A stretch of DNA of 64,000 nucleotides from Merluccius polli. Taxonomy: Eukaryota; Chordata; Actinopteri; Gadiformes; Merlucciidae. Where the stretch lies: the NCBI GenBank assembly GCA_030340625.1, contig JAOPHQ010002880.1, positions 103,501 to 167,500 of the forward strand, in the 5' to 3' direction. Position 1 is the first letter of the stretch. Each line of letters begins with the position of its first letter. Shown one piece after another: positions 32,250-44,870 of this stretch. The notes beneath the pieces are model-generated. The model was not told the DNA's origin. It made no database searches and was given only the letters and a program-made list of their open reading frames with translations. The position numbers and the translations under genes are program-made.

Positions 32250-33263
32250 GTGGGGCGGCTCAGGGGGGTCCAAGGGCCCCCCTGAGCCCTTGGGCCCCTG
32301 CATGTGCCCGGTGTGCCCGTGCAGTAATCCACCCATGAGATTAGTGCCAAAATGCACTCGCGTGATAAAACATGCAGTCGGGCGTATATACTATGGAGTC
32401 AGAATAGTGTCATAATTCAAACCTGAAAAAAAAGGTTTCAAAGGCTTGTAAGTATGTGTTTGAAAACTCAACACTTTGTAAAAAAGGTTTTGCACCACTG
32501 AAAAAAGAGATTATAGCCTGAAAAAAAAAAGTCAAACATCTGCAAACATGATTTTGTGTTCTATTTTATCTTCTTCATCATTTTAACCAACACATTTTCA
32601 AAGCTAAAATGGTTTCACAAACACATTTTCAAAGTTAAAAAATGTTCACCAGCGCATTTGCAGAGTTTCAAATCTGACACTGTTCTAACAGTGTATTACT
32701 TTGTTTCCCGGTTTCGAAACCTTGTAAATTGGATTCTGCAAACAGCTGTTCAAACATTGAGAAATACGTTTTGAAAGGTTGAATATTTATTTTTAAAAAC
32801 TTGTAAAGGTGTAAATTTACACCATTGCAATGTATGTTTTCAGAACTTAATTTTCAGCACTGACTTTTCAGAGATTTGACCACACGGGCGCAAGCTTGCG
32901 AGTCACGTGATTATTGACACTGTTCTGACGCCGTTCGTTTTGAAACTCCTTTAGCGTCAAAGGTCTGAAAGCGTGGTTCTGAAAAAAAGGAAAAAAAAAC
33001 CTTCCTGGGGGCGGGACCATCTTGCTCTAAACCTATTGGTTGCTCTCTGCTGAGGCACAGTCCAATCACATGCGCCGTTGACCGGGCTGTGCGGGATTGA
33101 CAGTGCTCTGCCGATGACAAGAATAACAAGCGACTTGCGTGGTTGATTTTGTTGTGTATTTTCTGGAACCATGGCTGGTAGACAGGCGAGCAATTTTATT
33201 CTGTATCGTTTGCGTTCTAACCACCCGCGAGCCTCCTGCGGCTCGCCAAGCTGTAATTTGCAA

Positions 33264-33540
33264 CACGTTCTCATCCCAACTCGTAATATACCGACGGTTT
33301 GTCACGCCCCTAGACGTGATACTGACGCAAAATGTACCCTCCCGCGTCTGTGTGAAACGATCTGTGTGAAACAATCTCATAAACCCGTTCGCGGTGGTAA
33401 GAGACGAGCAGAGTCTACAGCGTCCGCTCGCAGAGCAGAGTCTACAGCGTCCGCAGTCTACTGTGAAACAATTCACTCCATAAAGGATTATGGTTAGGGT
33501 TATGGTTAGCGTAATCTATCACCGTGGCCGGGTTATTATT
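33264..33540 (+). repeat. Dispersed element, second copy at 52.55 kb
   Basis: The segment from CGTTCTCATCCCAACTCGTA to CTATCACCGTGGCCGGGTTA is nearly the same as 52553-52835. It includes the internal duplication AGCAGAGTCTACAGCGTCCG. At 52.55 kb both inverted ends are present; here the right end is missing. An open frame across it (33171-33497) has no known domain. Confidence 0.8.
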
Positions 33541-33938
33541 AGGACCCCAGTGTCGAGTGTGAAGTTGTTTGGGTGAGCGGTTCTCAAGGACGCTGCAAGC
33601 AGCGATACCGCAGGCCACGCAATTGGCCCGTTCCGAACAGCCAGGCATGCTTTTAAAAAGGCAAACCACTGTCCATTGTTAACAGCAATCTTAGTGTTGG
33701 CCAGTAGATGGCGATGATAGGGCAGTGTACATGTACACTTCCCCAGGTCCCCTTCGCATGGTGGTTCATGGAATCATGGAATAATGATTACGCACACGGC
33801 GAACACTAACAATGTCACGACGACTGTAAGTCATGAAACATCTCCCAAGGTCGACAAATAAATCTGCTTTAGTTGTTGTCAAACCGTATTTGAGTTTTTC
33901 CACTCCTTGAATAATGTCCTGTATAAAGATCCCCCCTC

Positions 33939-33942
<4 letters not shown>

Positions 33943-33977
<35 letters not shown>

Positions 33978-34070
33978 TAGATAGATAAACACACACATAC
34001 ACATACGCATAGATACAGACACACACATAAGAACACACACACGCATAGACACACACAGACACACACACTC
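33943..34070. repeat. CA-rich microsatellites
   Basis: (AC)n at 33943-33975 followed by ACACACATACGCATAG-type words. 34071-34450 holds a GGGGTCAGTCTG triplicate (34139-34178) and no gene. Confidence 0.9.
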
Positions 34071-34450
34071 CTCTTCAGAACACAGCACTGGTCTCTGTCT
34101 TGTTCTCGGAGGGCCAGAGTCTTCCTCTTCCTGTCTAGGGGTCAGTCTGGGGGTCAGTCTGGGGTCAGTCTGGGGGTCAGATGGAACATGGGTCCCCTGA
34201 TGAACCGCTTAGCGCGGGCAGCCTCATAGCGCCTAACGCCGGCCGACTCCCAGCATGCCTTTCAGCAGGTGTGTTTACTCATGTGGTCACATGACCTCTG
34301 AAATCACACAGCTGTGTAGACACACCGCGGTCAGCTCACTCCCCCCCCCCTGAAAGCAGATGTTTGACCTCCGACCCTCGACCCAGTGCTCATCTTCCTG
34401 TCCCGACTGACCGCTGGGGAGCCGACATGCACGCAGCAACACATGTGTTC

Positions 34451-34494
34451 AGTTCTACCTATGCTAGCATTCCTGAGCTAGCATAGGTAGAACT
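34451..34494. repeat. Perfect 18-bp hairpin at the edge of an array
   Basis: AGTTCTACCTATGCTAGC, an 8-nt spacer, and the exact reverse complement, ending exactly where the 41-bp array begins. Confidence 0.9.
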
Positions 34495-35220
34495 GCTCCT
34501 TAATGACCTGTCTGTACTGTCTAACCCCTACCTGCTCTTTAATGGCCTGTATCTGTACTGTCTAACCCCTACCTGCTCCTTAATGACCTGTCTATGTACT
34601 GTCTAACACCTACTTGCTCCTTAATGACCTGTCTCTGTACTGTCTAACCCCTACCTGCTCCTTAATGACCTGTCTCTATACTGTCTAACCCCTACCTGCT
34701 CCTTAATTACCTGTCTCTGTACTGTCTAACCCCTACCTGCTCCTTAATTACCTGTCTCTGTACTGTCTAACCCCTACCTGTTCCTTAATGACCTGTCTCT
34801 ATACTGTCTAACCCCTACCTGCTCCTTAATTACCTGTATATGTACTGTCTAACCCCTACCTGCTCCTTAATGACATGTCTCTGTACTGTCTAACCCCTAC
34901 CTGCTCCTTAATGACCTGTCTCTGTACTGTCTAACCCCTACCTGCTCCTTAATGACCTGTCTCTGTACTGTCTAACCCCTACCTGTTCCTTAATGACCTT
35001 TCTCTGTATTGTCTAACCCCTACCAGCTCCTTAATGACCTGTCTCTGTACTGTCTAACCCCTACCAGCTCCTTAATGACCTGTCTCTGTACTGTCTAACC
35101 CCTACCAGCTCCTTAATGACCTGTCTCTGTACTGTCTAACCCCTACCAGCTCCTTAATGACCTACATCTGTATTCACTGTGAGTCACTTTGGATAAAGAC
35201 ATCTGCCAAGAGACTATAAA
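34495..35220 (+). repeat. SINE-internal 41-bp tandem array (copy 2)
   Basis: About 16 units of the CTGTCTAACCCCTACCTGCT family, ending in GAGTCACTTTGGATAAAGAC + ATCTGCCAAG. That ending is the conserved 3' tail of many teleost tRNA-SINEs. It lies upstream of the first recognisable pirin exon. Confidence 0.9.
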
Positions 35221-35239
35221 TGAGAGCTGTATCTTCAAA

Positions 35240-35278
35240 ACAATCTGTGTGATGCCTTCAAGGCATCACACAGATTGT
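35240..35278. repeat. Perfect 19-bp palindrome, 1-nt centre
   Basis: ACAATCTGTGTGATGCCTT, then c, then the exact reverse complement. Confidence 0.95.
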
Positions 35279-36015
35279 GTACGTTGGATAATAATCACAT
35301 TAGCCGAGTGAAGCCGAGTTGTAATATTGCAAGTCATCACATTATCAAATCAAATGTATTAAGTTGTTGTTTTTTTTTACAATTTACCATATTGCAATGG
35401 GAATAGTCTTGAATGTATTATAAGAATAATGCATGATTTCCTTCTGCCTCTTCCTCCTCCATCTTGTTTCAACCAGGTCACCTACATCTTGGAAGGAAGC
35501 TCCGCCCATGAGGATTTCTGCGGCCACTCAGGTGAGCTGTCGCCGGTGGATTTACAGGTTAGCATAACATGACGTCATCCCTAATATGGAAAATATCACT
35601 CCCATGATTGTCGATATGCTTACATAAGTTACCATTTAAAATCTCCAACTCGTGTACGTTTCTGTATTAGTATTTTACTGTATTAAATAGTATTCTGTGA
35701 TTAATTTATTGTAAACGGGAACTAGGTCTCAATTAAATATTTCATGTTTTTTAAAATTAAGGATCAATTTGAATCACTCATCAGTAGTAGGAACAACAAC
35801 ACTCATGTACCCCCCCCCCACCTCCACCCTCACAGTGGATGACCGCGGGACGGGGGGGCGGTCCACGGTGGGCCTGCAGCTGTGGGTGAACCTGCCGGGC
35901 CTCCACAAGATGGTAGAGCCATCCTACCAGGAGCTGAAGAGCAGAGACGTCCCCAAGCCGTGCCGGGGGGGGGGGGCGCATCGCTGTCATATGAGGAGAG
36001 GCCCTGGGGGCCAAG

Positions 36016-36080
36016 GTACACACACACACACACACATAAACAAAAGTACACACATGCACACAAACACACACACACATACT

Positions 36081-36115
<35 letters not shown>

Positions 36116-36139
36116 CACACACACACACAAACACATACT

Positions 36140-36179
<40 letters not shown>

Positions 36180-36245
36180 TACACACACACATGCACACAC
36201 ACACACAAACACACACACACATACTGTACACACACACACACACAC
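36016..36245. repeat. (CA)n microsatellite starting at a pirin donor
   Basis: Long CA tracts begin at the donor of the second visible pirin exon (CCAAG|GTACACAC). Cys/Val- and Thr/His-rich frames here are artefacts. Confidence 0.95.
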
Positions 36246-36566
36246 TGTCTTCACGGTGTATTCTGTGCATGTTCATGATGTCATTAAGCATTGCATGTAT
36301 CCGTTGGTTCCGTGTTGACAACTGCATGTAAGCTGTTTACTCATAACCTTCGCTAACAGTGGTGGTCGTGTAGTCGCCTAGGGTGAAGACAGCTTGACAT
36401 GCGTGGCCGGCAGAGCACACACGCCGTTCGTGCACATGCGTGTGCGTTGGTAATAAAAGCTGCAGAGTTTAAGACAGTTCACTGAACTCCTGTAGCCTCC
36501 GTCTTCATACCCTGGTGCATCATCTCTCTATTACACTGTGCACTGTTCCAGCCAGGGTTCATAACA

Positions 36567-36610
36567 GAGAGAGAGAGAGAGAGAGAGAGAGACACACACA
36601 CACACACATA
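36567..36610. repeat. (GA)n/(CA)n microsatellite
   Basis: Short GA then CA runs, about 65 bp before the third visible pirin exon. Confidence 0.9.
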
Positions 36611-36760
36611 GGGACAGAGACAGAGAGACAGATTTTTTCCAGAATGTTTTCATAATATTTCTTCTTGTTTCCTAGTCTAAGGTGTACACAAGGACACCTA
36701 CTCTGCACTTGGACTTCACACTGCAGCCAGGGGCCGAGCATGTCCAGCCTGTACCTGCAG

Positions 36761-38883
36761 GTAGGGGGCACTATACACACCATGGTTTTATATTAGACAT
36801 TATTTTGATTTTATTTGTTTTGGCTTTTCCACCTTCACCACCTATTTTCACTGTCTGTTAATGTGTTACCATTTGTGATTTGTGTTGTGATTGTGTGAAG
36901 TATTTAGCTTTAATCATTTTGTAATTACTTACTGGCTGAAAAAGGCACTTTCGTCGTTATTAGTTTAGATCGAGAGTTGTTTCTAATACACAAACTATAT
37001 GCAACATCACAATTGTCAGCTAAACAACTGTATTATCACATGGCTTTATTTTACATTTGGTAAAATAAAATATTGTTCACAGATGCGGTTAAAGTGTATT
37101 TCAAAATACTTTATGTGAGTCTTTGAAAATATCTGTGGTGTTCACCAAATGGGTCCTCTGGACGAGCAGGAGCCGACCAGCTGTTGAAGAATGTGTTATT
37201 GGTCGTTCTTCCTTAGAAGCTCAGCAGCTCTTTACTTGGAGGGAAAAAGCACAACATCAGAAAACATTGTGACAATTGTGCAATTTAAGATGAACATACT
37301 AGCCGTTAGGGCTAATGGTTTGAAGTGATTTTTAATGTCAATGTTTTTGTTACACTATTTCTATACTGACTTCTCCGACTAGCTTTTACCAGGGTGGACA
37401 ACATTCATCTATACACTGTCAGGCTCCATTCATGTTGGTAAATGTTGGCATCCTGGATCATTTTCTCAGGAATACGCTGTACATGGAGAGTAGTGAATTA
37501 CTATTGTATGCCTCACATTCAGCAGGAAACACACTGTTCTGTAGTACACACCCCTGCTCATTATGGATTATTATTTCTAAGGGAGGGGAAACTTGTGCCA
37601 GACTATAGGGCTTGTACATCACAATGCATCATGGGATTTTTGAGAGGACTCAAGAGAGTTGTAGTACTGTAAAATCCTAAATCAACTTACCGGTAAATAT
37701 ATCCTAACCTGGGCTAATTAACATTTCGTTTTGCCACGCATGAGAAACGCTGTGTGGCAGTCTCTATCACAACAATGTCTCCCCATAATGACAAATAATT
37801 TCACGATTAATTACTAAACAACTAAAAAAACATGACTACCAACACAATAACTACCATTCTAATTCTAATCTGTGCTTCCAAAAGGGAGGCGGTCATTGTG
37901 ATGTGATGTTGCAATGTACAAGCCCTATATATTAATAAACTAAAACACAGTGTAAAACCAAGTACTATTTCATAGATGGTTTTATATTAATAAAGTAAAC
38001 CACAGTTTATTATTAAATACTATTTCATAAATGGTTTCATGTGAACAAACAAAACCCCAGGGTATAACCAAATACTTTCCAAACAAATAACCAGGTATCT
38101 TAATGAGCAAATGGTTCCTCTTACGTCTTGCAGTGAGTGGAAAGGGAGCGGTTCTTTGCACAGCAACAAACTCATTTGAATGCCGCTCCTTTGATATAAA
38201 ACCTCATTCTGGCTGACCTCCTTAATAGTTCCTCATTAGATTACATTATTATCTGATTAGACAGAAACTCTGCTCTTTAGGGTCTGTAGGGTGCAACAAA
38301 CCGGCCCTAATCACTCTCAGATGTCTGCCAAGAACAGAGAATTAAACATGGCCTATAAACAATGTAATATTAAGTCATGATTTGAATCAGGTTGGTTCAG
38401 ACTCGCCTACTTTGGTGAAGACCGGTGCGTGTTCTCTTGCCACAAGGAGACCCACCTGGGTTTGTTCTGCGTCGTTCACAACGAGCGTGGCGGTATTAGA
38501 TTCAGCAATGCAAATAAAGTGCAAATAAAACCCATATCCCAACCTCAGGTTCATGCAGCATCCATTTTGTATGATGGACGCAAGTCACTGCAGGTCCGTC
38601 ATACAAAATGGACGCCTTGTCAATTATAACAGATAATAACAAATGATTATAAAAGATGAGATAATTATAAAATATACTTAATTAATCCCAGATGGGAAAT
38701 GAGGGTGTCAAAGCAGCAGAACAGTTGTAGAATTAAAAATAGATAAAACAAGGACAAAACCAAACATGTCTATGCACACAATAAGAGTAATAGAAATGTA
38801 AAGTAAAGAATAAATATAAACATGATGGACAAGTAGACATTATTGCCAGTATATGCTACATTTAATCCATGAAACGATATGAG
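36761..38883. other. Pirin intron, no other gene seen
   Basis: About 2.1 kb of AT-rich sequence. It contains recurring words around ACCACAGTTTATTATTAAATAC (37930-38060) and an inverted pair TCCATTTTGTATGATGGAC / GTCCGTCATACAAAATGGA (38561-38612, one mismatch). No exon is recognised. Confidence 0.5.
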
Positions 38884-39174
38884 GGAGGACAACCTCATCT
38901 CTTGGACGTTTCTTCTCTTCCCGCTCACCTTGGAGGTCCAGAGGAGCAGCAGCAGCTTGTGGAGCCCCACCCACTGTGGTTTTTTTGGGAGGGAGACTGC
39001 GTCAAAATAGAAAACAAGGTAACATATTTATGCTTCGACTGTTTCTATAAAACATTCAACATTAGTTGACACGCAACGCCAAATACTTACATTACGCAGG
39101 GTTCTGACGCGGTTCGGTTTGTGCTGATCGCCGGGGAGCCAATCGGCGAGCCCGTGGTTCAACGTGATACATCC

Positions 39175-39270
39175 CTGCTTTTTTCACATAATTCAATTCT
39201 TGGCATGGAAAATACCCATTTACATTGCCAGAGCAGTTAAACATTAAACAAAAGAAAAATAACAATATTG
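39175..39270 (-). mobile_element. LINE/SINE 3'-tail fragment, related copy at 41.18 kb
   Basis: ATTCAATTC...ATGGAAAATA...ATTTACATTGCCAGAGCAGTT matches 41177-41237 (ATTTACATTGCCAAAGCAGTT). It lies within the last pirin intron. Confidence 0.5.
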
Positions 39271-39639
39271 TCTTGGAAAATATAAGTTTCCATATAAAAT
39301 AAAAAAAGAGGTGTTTCATCTCCTTCCATAACCGTTTTAGACGAAGCAAAGTGTTTGTGTTATTAAAGCTGTGCTCTCCCTCCCTACTTCTTCTTCAGGT
39401 CCGTTTGTAATGACCACAGAAGAAGAGATGTCACAGGCCATCAGGGATTACCAGAGTGGAAGAAATGGATTTGAGAGGGCCGTAAACTGGAGGTCCAAGA
39501 TCAGAGACCGACTATAATGACGTGGACCTCCACTGGGCGATGTTTATGTACCATTAGAATAAGGCTGATGCTTCTTACGCTTGCATGGGATTTAGTCGCA
39601 GTGCGGGTGTGTAATGTGCTCTGTTGAACACTAAGGATT

Positions 39640-40125
39640 GGTCATTTGAATTGTTTTATTGAAGCTTTATTTATAAAGTGTGCATTACAGTTTGTCTTGT
39701 TTCCAATGCCATGGTGAACTTTAACTTGACTCTTTTTTTTAACTCTACTACTTTCCAAATTACTTTTTACTTGTATACTTATTTAGTTGTTTTGGTATGT
39801 CCTTCACTGTGTGGAAACCATTTGCAGTCCAGACTCTTCTCATGTGTGGTGCCTCAATGGTGGAACCAGCTCCCTTGCTCCCTAAATACCTAGCTCCCTT
39901 ATAGAGCGCTACGGTCTACCCTCCTCTTCTGAGAACATCTCATGAGCTGACTTGCTGATTGAGGATGACCTCGCTGTGAAAGTCTAGAATGCACTTTGTT
40001 GAGCTGTACTATTGTTGTGGAATTTAGAAAGCATTTGACATAAAATGTATCATATAAATGTGATATATCTAGCTAGCTACTGCCACTGTTTGCACGACCA
40101 CTAATAAAGAGCAGAAAATACTAAC
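39640..40125 (+). mobile_element. LINE-like 3' end downstream of pirin
   Basis: A decayed RT tail (TTTGCAGTCCAGACTCTTCT, GTGCCTCAATGGTGGAACC) and AATGCACTTTGTTGAGCTG near 39989 resemble the 3' part of fish L2-like elements. AATAAA at about 40104 could serve pirin. 40126-40789 has no gene I can support. Confidence 0.4.
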
Positions 40126-40789
40126 CTTGTTTTTGTGATTCCTATGGTTACTCTGTCCAGTTGTTGCGTTTTTAAACTAGGTCGCGCACCACTGTCACTT
40201 TTGTTGTAGCTACTCTAAGTGGGATTGTGTGCTTTGAAATGTTTACGGTTAGTTGGAGCAATTAAGTAATCACAGTGAAGACGTTTTTTGTCAAACGATT
40301 CATGCATTCATTAAAGGGTCGACATTCACATGCTGGATGCCTTTGTTTTTTTACTTTATGACAATGTATGACAAACAACAAGACTTGCTCTTTAACATTT
40401 TATTTGGAATTCCTCCATCGCCGTGGAGACACCTCGCCATGGTTAAGCGGTGTCTGCAGGAACGAGCCGCTAGCACGCTAACACACGTCATCAGGGTAAG
40501 GCTTTGGATGTTTCCCTCCACCTCATCCTGCCCGCTCCCACCCTCGGCCAGCCCAGGGTCGATGGTCTCTGGATGGGCCAAGGACGCGGCTGTTGGCAGC
40601 GCTGGTGCTGCTCACTGCATTCCCATAACCCAGCCGTCTGGATCACATTTAAAACACATGTTTCAGCTTCTAAGACTCTTTGAGGTGGGTTGTGTGTGTC
40701 GGTGTGTGTGGTTTGGTCAGGGAAAGGCATCAGGGTTTAATGAACAGCTTTTTATGAATCAATTGACTGAGTGGACCGAGACAGACTGA

Positions 40790-41100
40790 CAGACAAGAGG
40801 GACAGACTGACAGACAATAGGGACAGACCGATGGACACGAGGGACAGACTGACTGGAGAAGAGGGACAGACTGACAGACAAGAGGGACAGACTGGTGGAC
40901 ATGAGGGACGGACTGACTGGAGAAGAGGGACAGACTGACAGACAAGAGGGACAGACTGGTGGACACGAGGGACGGACTGACTGGAGAAGAGGGACAGACT
41001 GATGGGCAAGAGGGACAGACTGAGGGATGGACAAGAAAGACAGAGTGGCGGACAAGAGACAGACCAGCAGACAAGAGGGACAGACTGGAAGATGGGCAGT
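40790..41100. repeat. Degenerate minisatellite, GGGACAGACTGACAGACAAGA units
   Basis: 15- to 16-bp sub-units (GAGGGACAGACTGAC) in larger blocks with GGTGGACACGAGG. Minus-strand Ser/Pro/Cys-rich frames are artefacts. 41101-42085 contains a LINE-tail fragment (41177-41237), a CT-rich tract (41262-41312) and CG-richer sequence that probably includes the vegfd 5' UTR. Confidence 0.9.
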
Positions 41101-42085
41101 AGAGGAAATGACATGAGTACACAAAAAAGGCAAATAAACAACAGAGAGGGGAGCGTGAGAGGCAGACTCTCTGACTTCAATTCAAAAGAGCTTTATTGAC
41201 CATGGAAAATAAACATTTACATTGCCAAAGCAGTTCCAAACTTAAACTGTGCCATCACCCCCTCCCTCTCTCTCCCTCTCTGCTTCTCTCTCTCTTTCTC
41301 TCTCCTCAATCTCTATCGAAGCGTGAGTTGAAAGTGTAGCAGCTCTCCCCCCTCGGCCATGTTTCAGCGGCCATGCCCCGGTGGGCTCGGCCAGAGAGGA
41401 GTGTCCCGGGTGGAGCGGCGCTCCCCCGATGCTGACGGAGGGAGGAACCGCGAGGCCGCCGGCCCTGAAGAGCATTCAGCGGAGGAGGTGGGAGTGGATC
41501 TCTGAAGAGAGGGGCTGCACAGATAAATACAAGGGTATGAGGCGAGCACAGAGGAGGGACTACAGAGGACTAGACCCTGAACCTATAGTCAGCACACCAG
41601 ACCGCAGTGTAGACACTTGTCTGTCAGAGGAGGCTCTAGCGACACGCAGTGTGTGAGATTTAAAGGGAACCCCAGGCGCGGCTGTCTGCTCACCCTCCTG
41701 GGACCTGCCACGTTTAATGGGAGAGTCAAAGCGTTGCATCAAAGCCGGGACGCTTTTAAAGGCTGTTTTAAAACGCTCCATTTGGCTCAAGGCTCTCGCT
41801 CGCGTCTGTGTGTACGCGCATGGGCGCATGTGTGTCATATCAATACACTAGTACATTCAACCCTTGCCTGGGTTGAATTGTTCTGTGTGTGTGTGTGGTC
41901 CCAGTCTGCTGACAGCTGGTGGTTTTTCCCGGTAAGCCGGTACGAACCAAACCACGACTAGACGTCAGCTCCAGAGGAGAGAGGAAGGAATCGGTTGGTG
42001 GGAGGAAGCAGAGAGAGGTGAGAGAGGAAGCAGAGAGGTGCGAGAGGAAGGAACCGGTTGGTGGGAGAAGGCAAAGAGGAAGAGG

Positions 42086-44350
42086 ATGAGTCCATGCGTG
42101 TGCACCGTGTCCATCGTGGTGGCATTGGTGATGAAGACAAGCTGGATCATCGCAGGCCAGAGCGCCCCGAGAGCAGCGAGCGGGGTAAGTGAGGATGTCA
42201 ACGTTTTGTGTTAAAACCAGACCAACGTCTCACCGCCCTCGCTGAGCGGTGAGAGGCGTGAGAGGTGGTGATAGGCGTGACAGGACGGTAGTTAAAGGGG
42301 AACCGGCTAATAACAATATAAGAGAGTTCTGCATCACGCGTGTTGAAAAGCCCATCTGCAAGGTCACCTCTGTTTCCACAAAAACGTTGTACCATTCATG
42401 ATGCAACTTAGAAAGGCTGAAGCAATGTTCTTTCTTGAAATCATTAGAGAAGCAAAAGGGAACAGTAAAATACTATGGAAACGAAATATCCAAGTGTGGT
42501 AACATACACCTCAAAATAAAAGGTACTACACAAAATGCTTAGCTGTTGCAACAAATTGTAATAATAATTTTATAATTTCTGTTCTGGAATTGGGTCAGAA
42601 CCTTACAAATACTCACATTCCCCAAGTGTCAGTTTATGACAGATCTGCTTTAACTCTGAGACCTACAAATGAGGCAAAGCCAACAAAATCCTCTCAAACA
42701 GCAAAGCAAGGGACCCTTACGGTCTTGATACCATATTTAAAAGAAACAAAAAACTATAACTATAAGACTTTTAATGCCAAAACTTTTCCCAGTGCCCTGA
42801 AACCGGCTATAATAACCCCTGTACACAAATCTGGAGATAAACAGGAGGTAATTACAGACCTATCGGCATACTCCATCTCAAAGGTCATTGAAAAGGCTCT
42901 GTTGGAGCAGAACAACTGATTGCACACCTTGATTATAAGGCCCTTTTACACCCTATGCAATTTGGATTCAGAAAAAAACATTCAACTGAAACGGCATGCT
43001 GCTACTTCCTTGAAGTAATTAAAGCAAACCTAGATAATAGAGGGGTGGTGGGAGCAGTCTTCCTCGATCCGCGTATGGCTTTTGACACAGTTAACCATTA
43101 AATACTACTCAACAAACTTGGCTAACTATGACCTTTCCATAACTACACAGAACTACATTAAATCATACCTAAATGGCAAATAAACAGTGTGTGCCAATAA
43201 ACAATAAATGATCACCCCTAAAAGCCTGCACCATGGGAGTGCCACAAGGCTCGATTCTAGGACCATTGTTTTTTAGTATATACATCAATGATTTCCTATC
43301 TGTTTGCAATGATGCTGATATTGTGATGTATGCAGATGACACAGTGCTATACACCCATTGGACAAACGCAATAGTCGCCACAAAATGAACAAAGGAAATG
43401 GAAAATGTTGCTAAATGGCTAAATGACTCCTGTCTCATGCTCAATGTTGGAAAGACTAACTATGTACTTTACCAATAGTAACAAACTTAAAGACTGTCCT
43501 GACATTGGCATAAATTGACAAAAAATGTAACATGTGGATGAATTGAAATACTTGGGTGTCACTCTTGATCCAACTCTTAACTTCAAAAAGCATATTAAGA
43601 AACTGGGTAACTAACCTTGCACATTTAAGACATATAAGAAGCTCCCTGAGAGTAGAGGCATTGAGTACATATTTAAATGTAATGATTCTTTCATACTGTA
43701 TGACAAGTTGGTCTCCGGTAGGGACAACAGCTTCAAGACCACTCGAATCATTTTAGAAAAACACCCTGAAAATTCATGACAGAAAATACGTCAATATCAC
43801 CACTGTCACATACTCACTAAATATAATGACAATTGATTGTGCGATCAAATGTTTGCTTAATTTTTAAGATCGTTCATAATGCTGCTCTCCCCTGGAGGAA
43901 CTTTGTTACACTCAGAAAAAACGACAGGAGCCACAATGTCAACCACTCAGGGGTCCAACAATTTTTTTTTGCAGAAACATGCATATGAAGCAGAACTCTC
44001 TTCTGTAAGAACATAGCCGAGTGGGACAGTTTGCCTTTAATGATGTTTCTGGCCACAGTTGAATTGAAAAATAAAAACTGCTTATTTTTAATGAGTTTGG
44101 CGTGTGTGAATGCATGTGATGAAATTACATTTAAATGAAATCAATGAAAAATGTTCATTGTATTAAATGAAAAATGTTTTCTTCAATTTCTTTTCAATGC
44201 AAAATGATAATACAGTATACAACTAGGGGGTTACAAGCACTGGGTTTTCCATTGGATGTTTGGTTTGTTTTTAACTGTCAGCTTAACTGTCAACTGTGGA
44301 GCTTCTTTCCCTAATTTTTCTCATGAACCTAAAATAATTGTGAGAGGTAC

Positions 44351-44389
<39 letters not shown>

Positions 44390-44801
44390 CCTGCAGGGTC
44401 TGGGGCAGTGTCTGGGGTCTCGGGGTTTATCAAATACTTTACTAAATAATTTGAGTGATGATAAAATACTTTACTAAATACTTTTAGTGATGATAAACTA
44501 ATATGAAATACTTTACTAAATACTTGATAATTCTGAACCACACCTTTGATTTGTACTTCTCCACATTGACCCCGAAACTGCCAGTCTGTCTCTGCGTTTA
44601 TATCTGACTGTCTGTCCATCTGTTTCTGTTTGTATATATTTCTGCCTGTCTGTCTGCCAGTATATGTATCTGTATTGTCTATCTATCAGTCGTTCAATCT
44701 GTCCACCTCATTTTGCTTTGTCAACTCTCTCCCCTCTCCTCCCCTATCTCTCTCTCTATCCCTCCTCTCCTCCTCCCTTCCTATCCTCTCCTCCTCCTCC
44801 C

Positions 44802-44870
<69 letters not shown>

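Larger units (their letters stand above)
35477..39517 (+). pseudogene. pir: Pirin, 3' exons only, damaged
   Basis: Six exons are seen: 35477-35557 (HEDFCGHSGELSP), 35836-36015 (WMTAGRG, LQLWVNL, MVEPSYQELKS), 36676-36760 (KVYTRTPTLHLDFTLQPGAE), about 38884-39018 (LGGPEEQQQLVEPH, EGDCVKIENK), 39100-39163 (FVLIAGEPIGEPVVQ) and 39399-39517 (FVMTTEEEMSQAIRDYQSG to TAA). Pirin is a cupin-fold, iron-binding nuclear cofactor of NF-kB/NFI. Exon 35836 lacks 28 nt just after WMTAGRG, which removes the ILHAEMP block with two metal ligands. It gains one base in a 12-G run and has TGA (35992-35994) where pirin has Ser of ISGEALG. The exons encoding the N-terminus and the HPHRG metal ligands were not found. 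Splice sites are mostly intact, so decay is recent, or part of the damage is sequence error. Confidence 0.8.

Noticed and set aside
33171..33497. 108-codon frame starting at an ATG in CG-rich sequence
   Set aside because: Most of it is inside a dispersed element that recurs at 52.55 kb.
35769..36331. Cys/Val- and Thr/His-rich frames
   Set aside because: They are CA-repeat translation beside a real pirin exon.
36380..36560. Possible solo LTR (GTAATAAAAGCTGCAG and following)
   Set aside because: It has R-U5-like composition, but I could not define ends or a target duplication.
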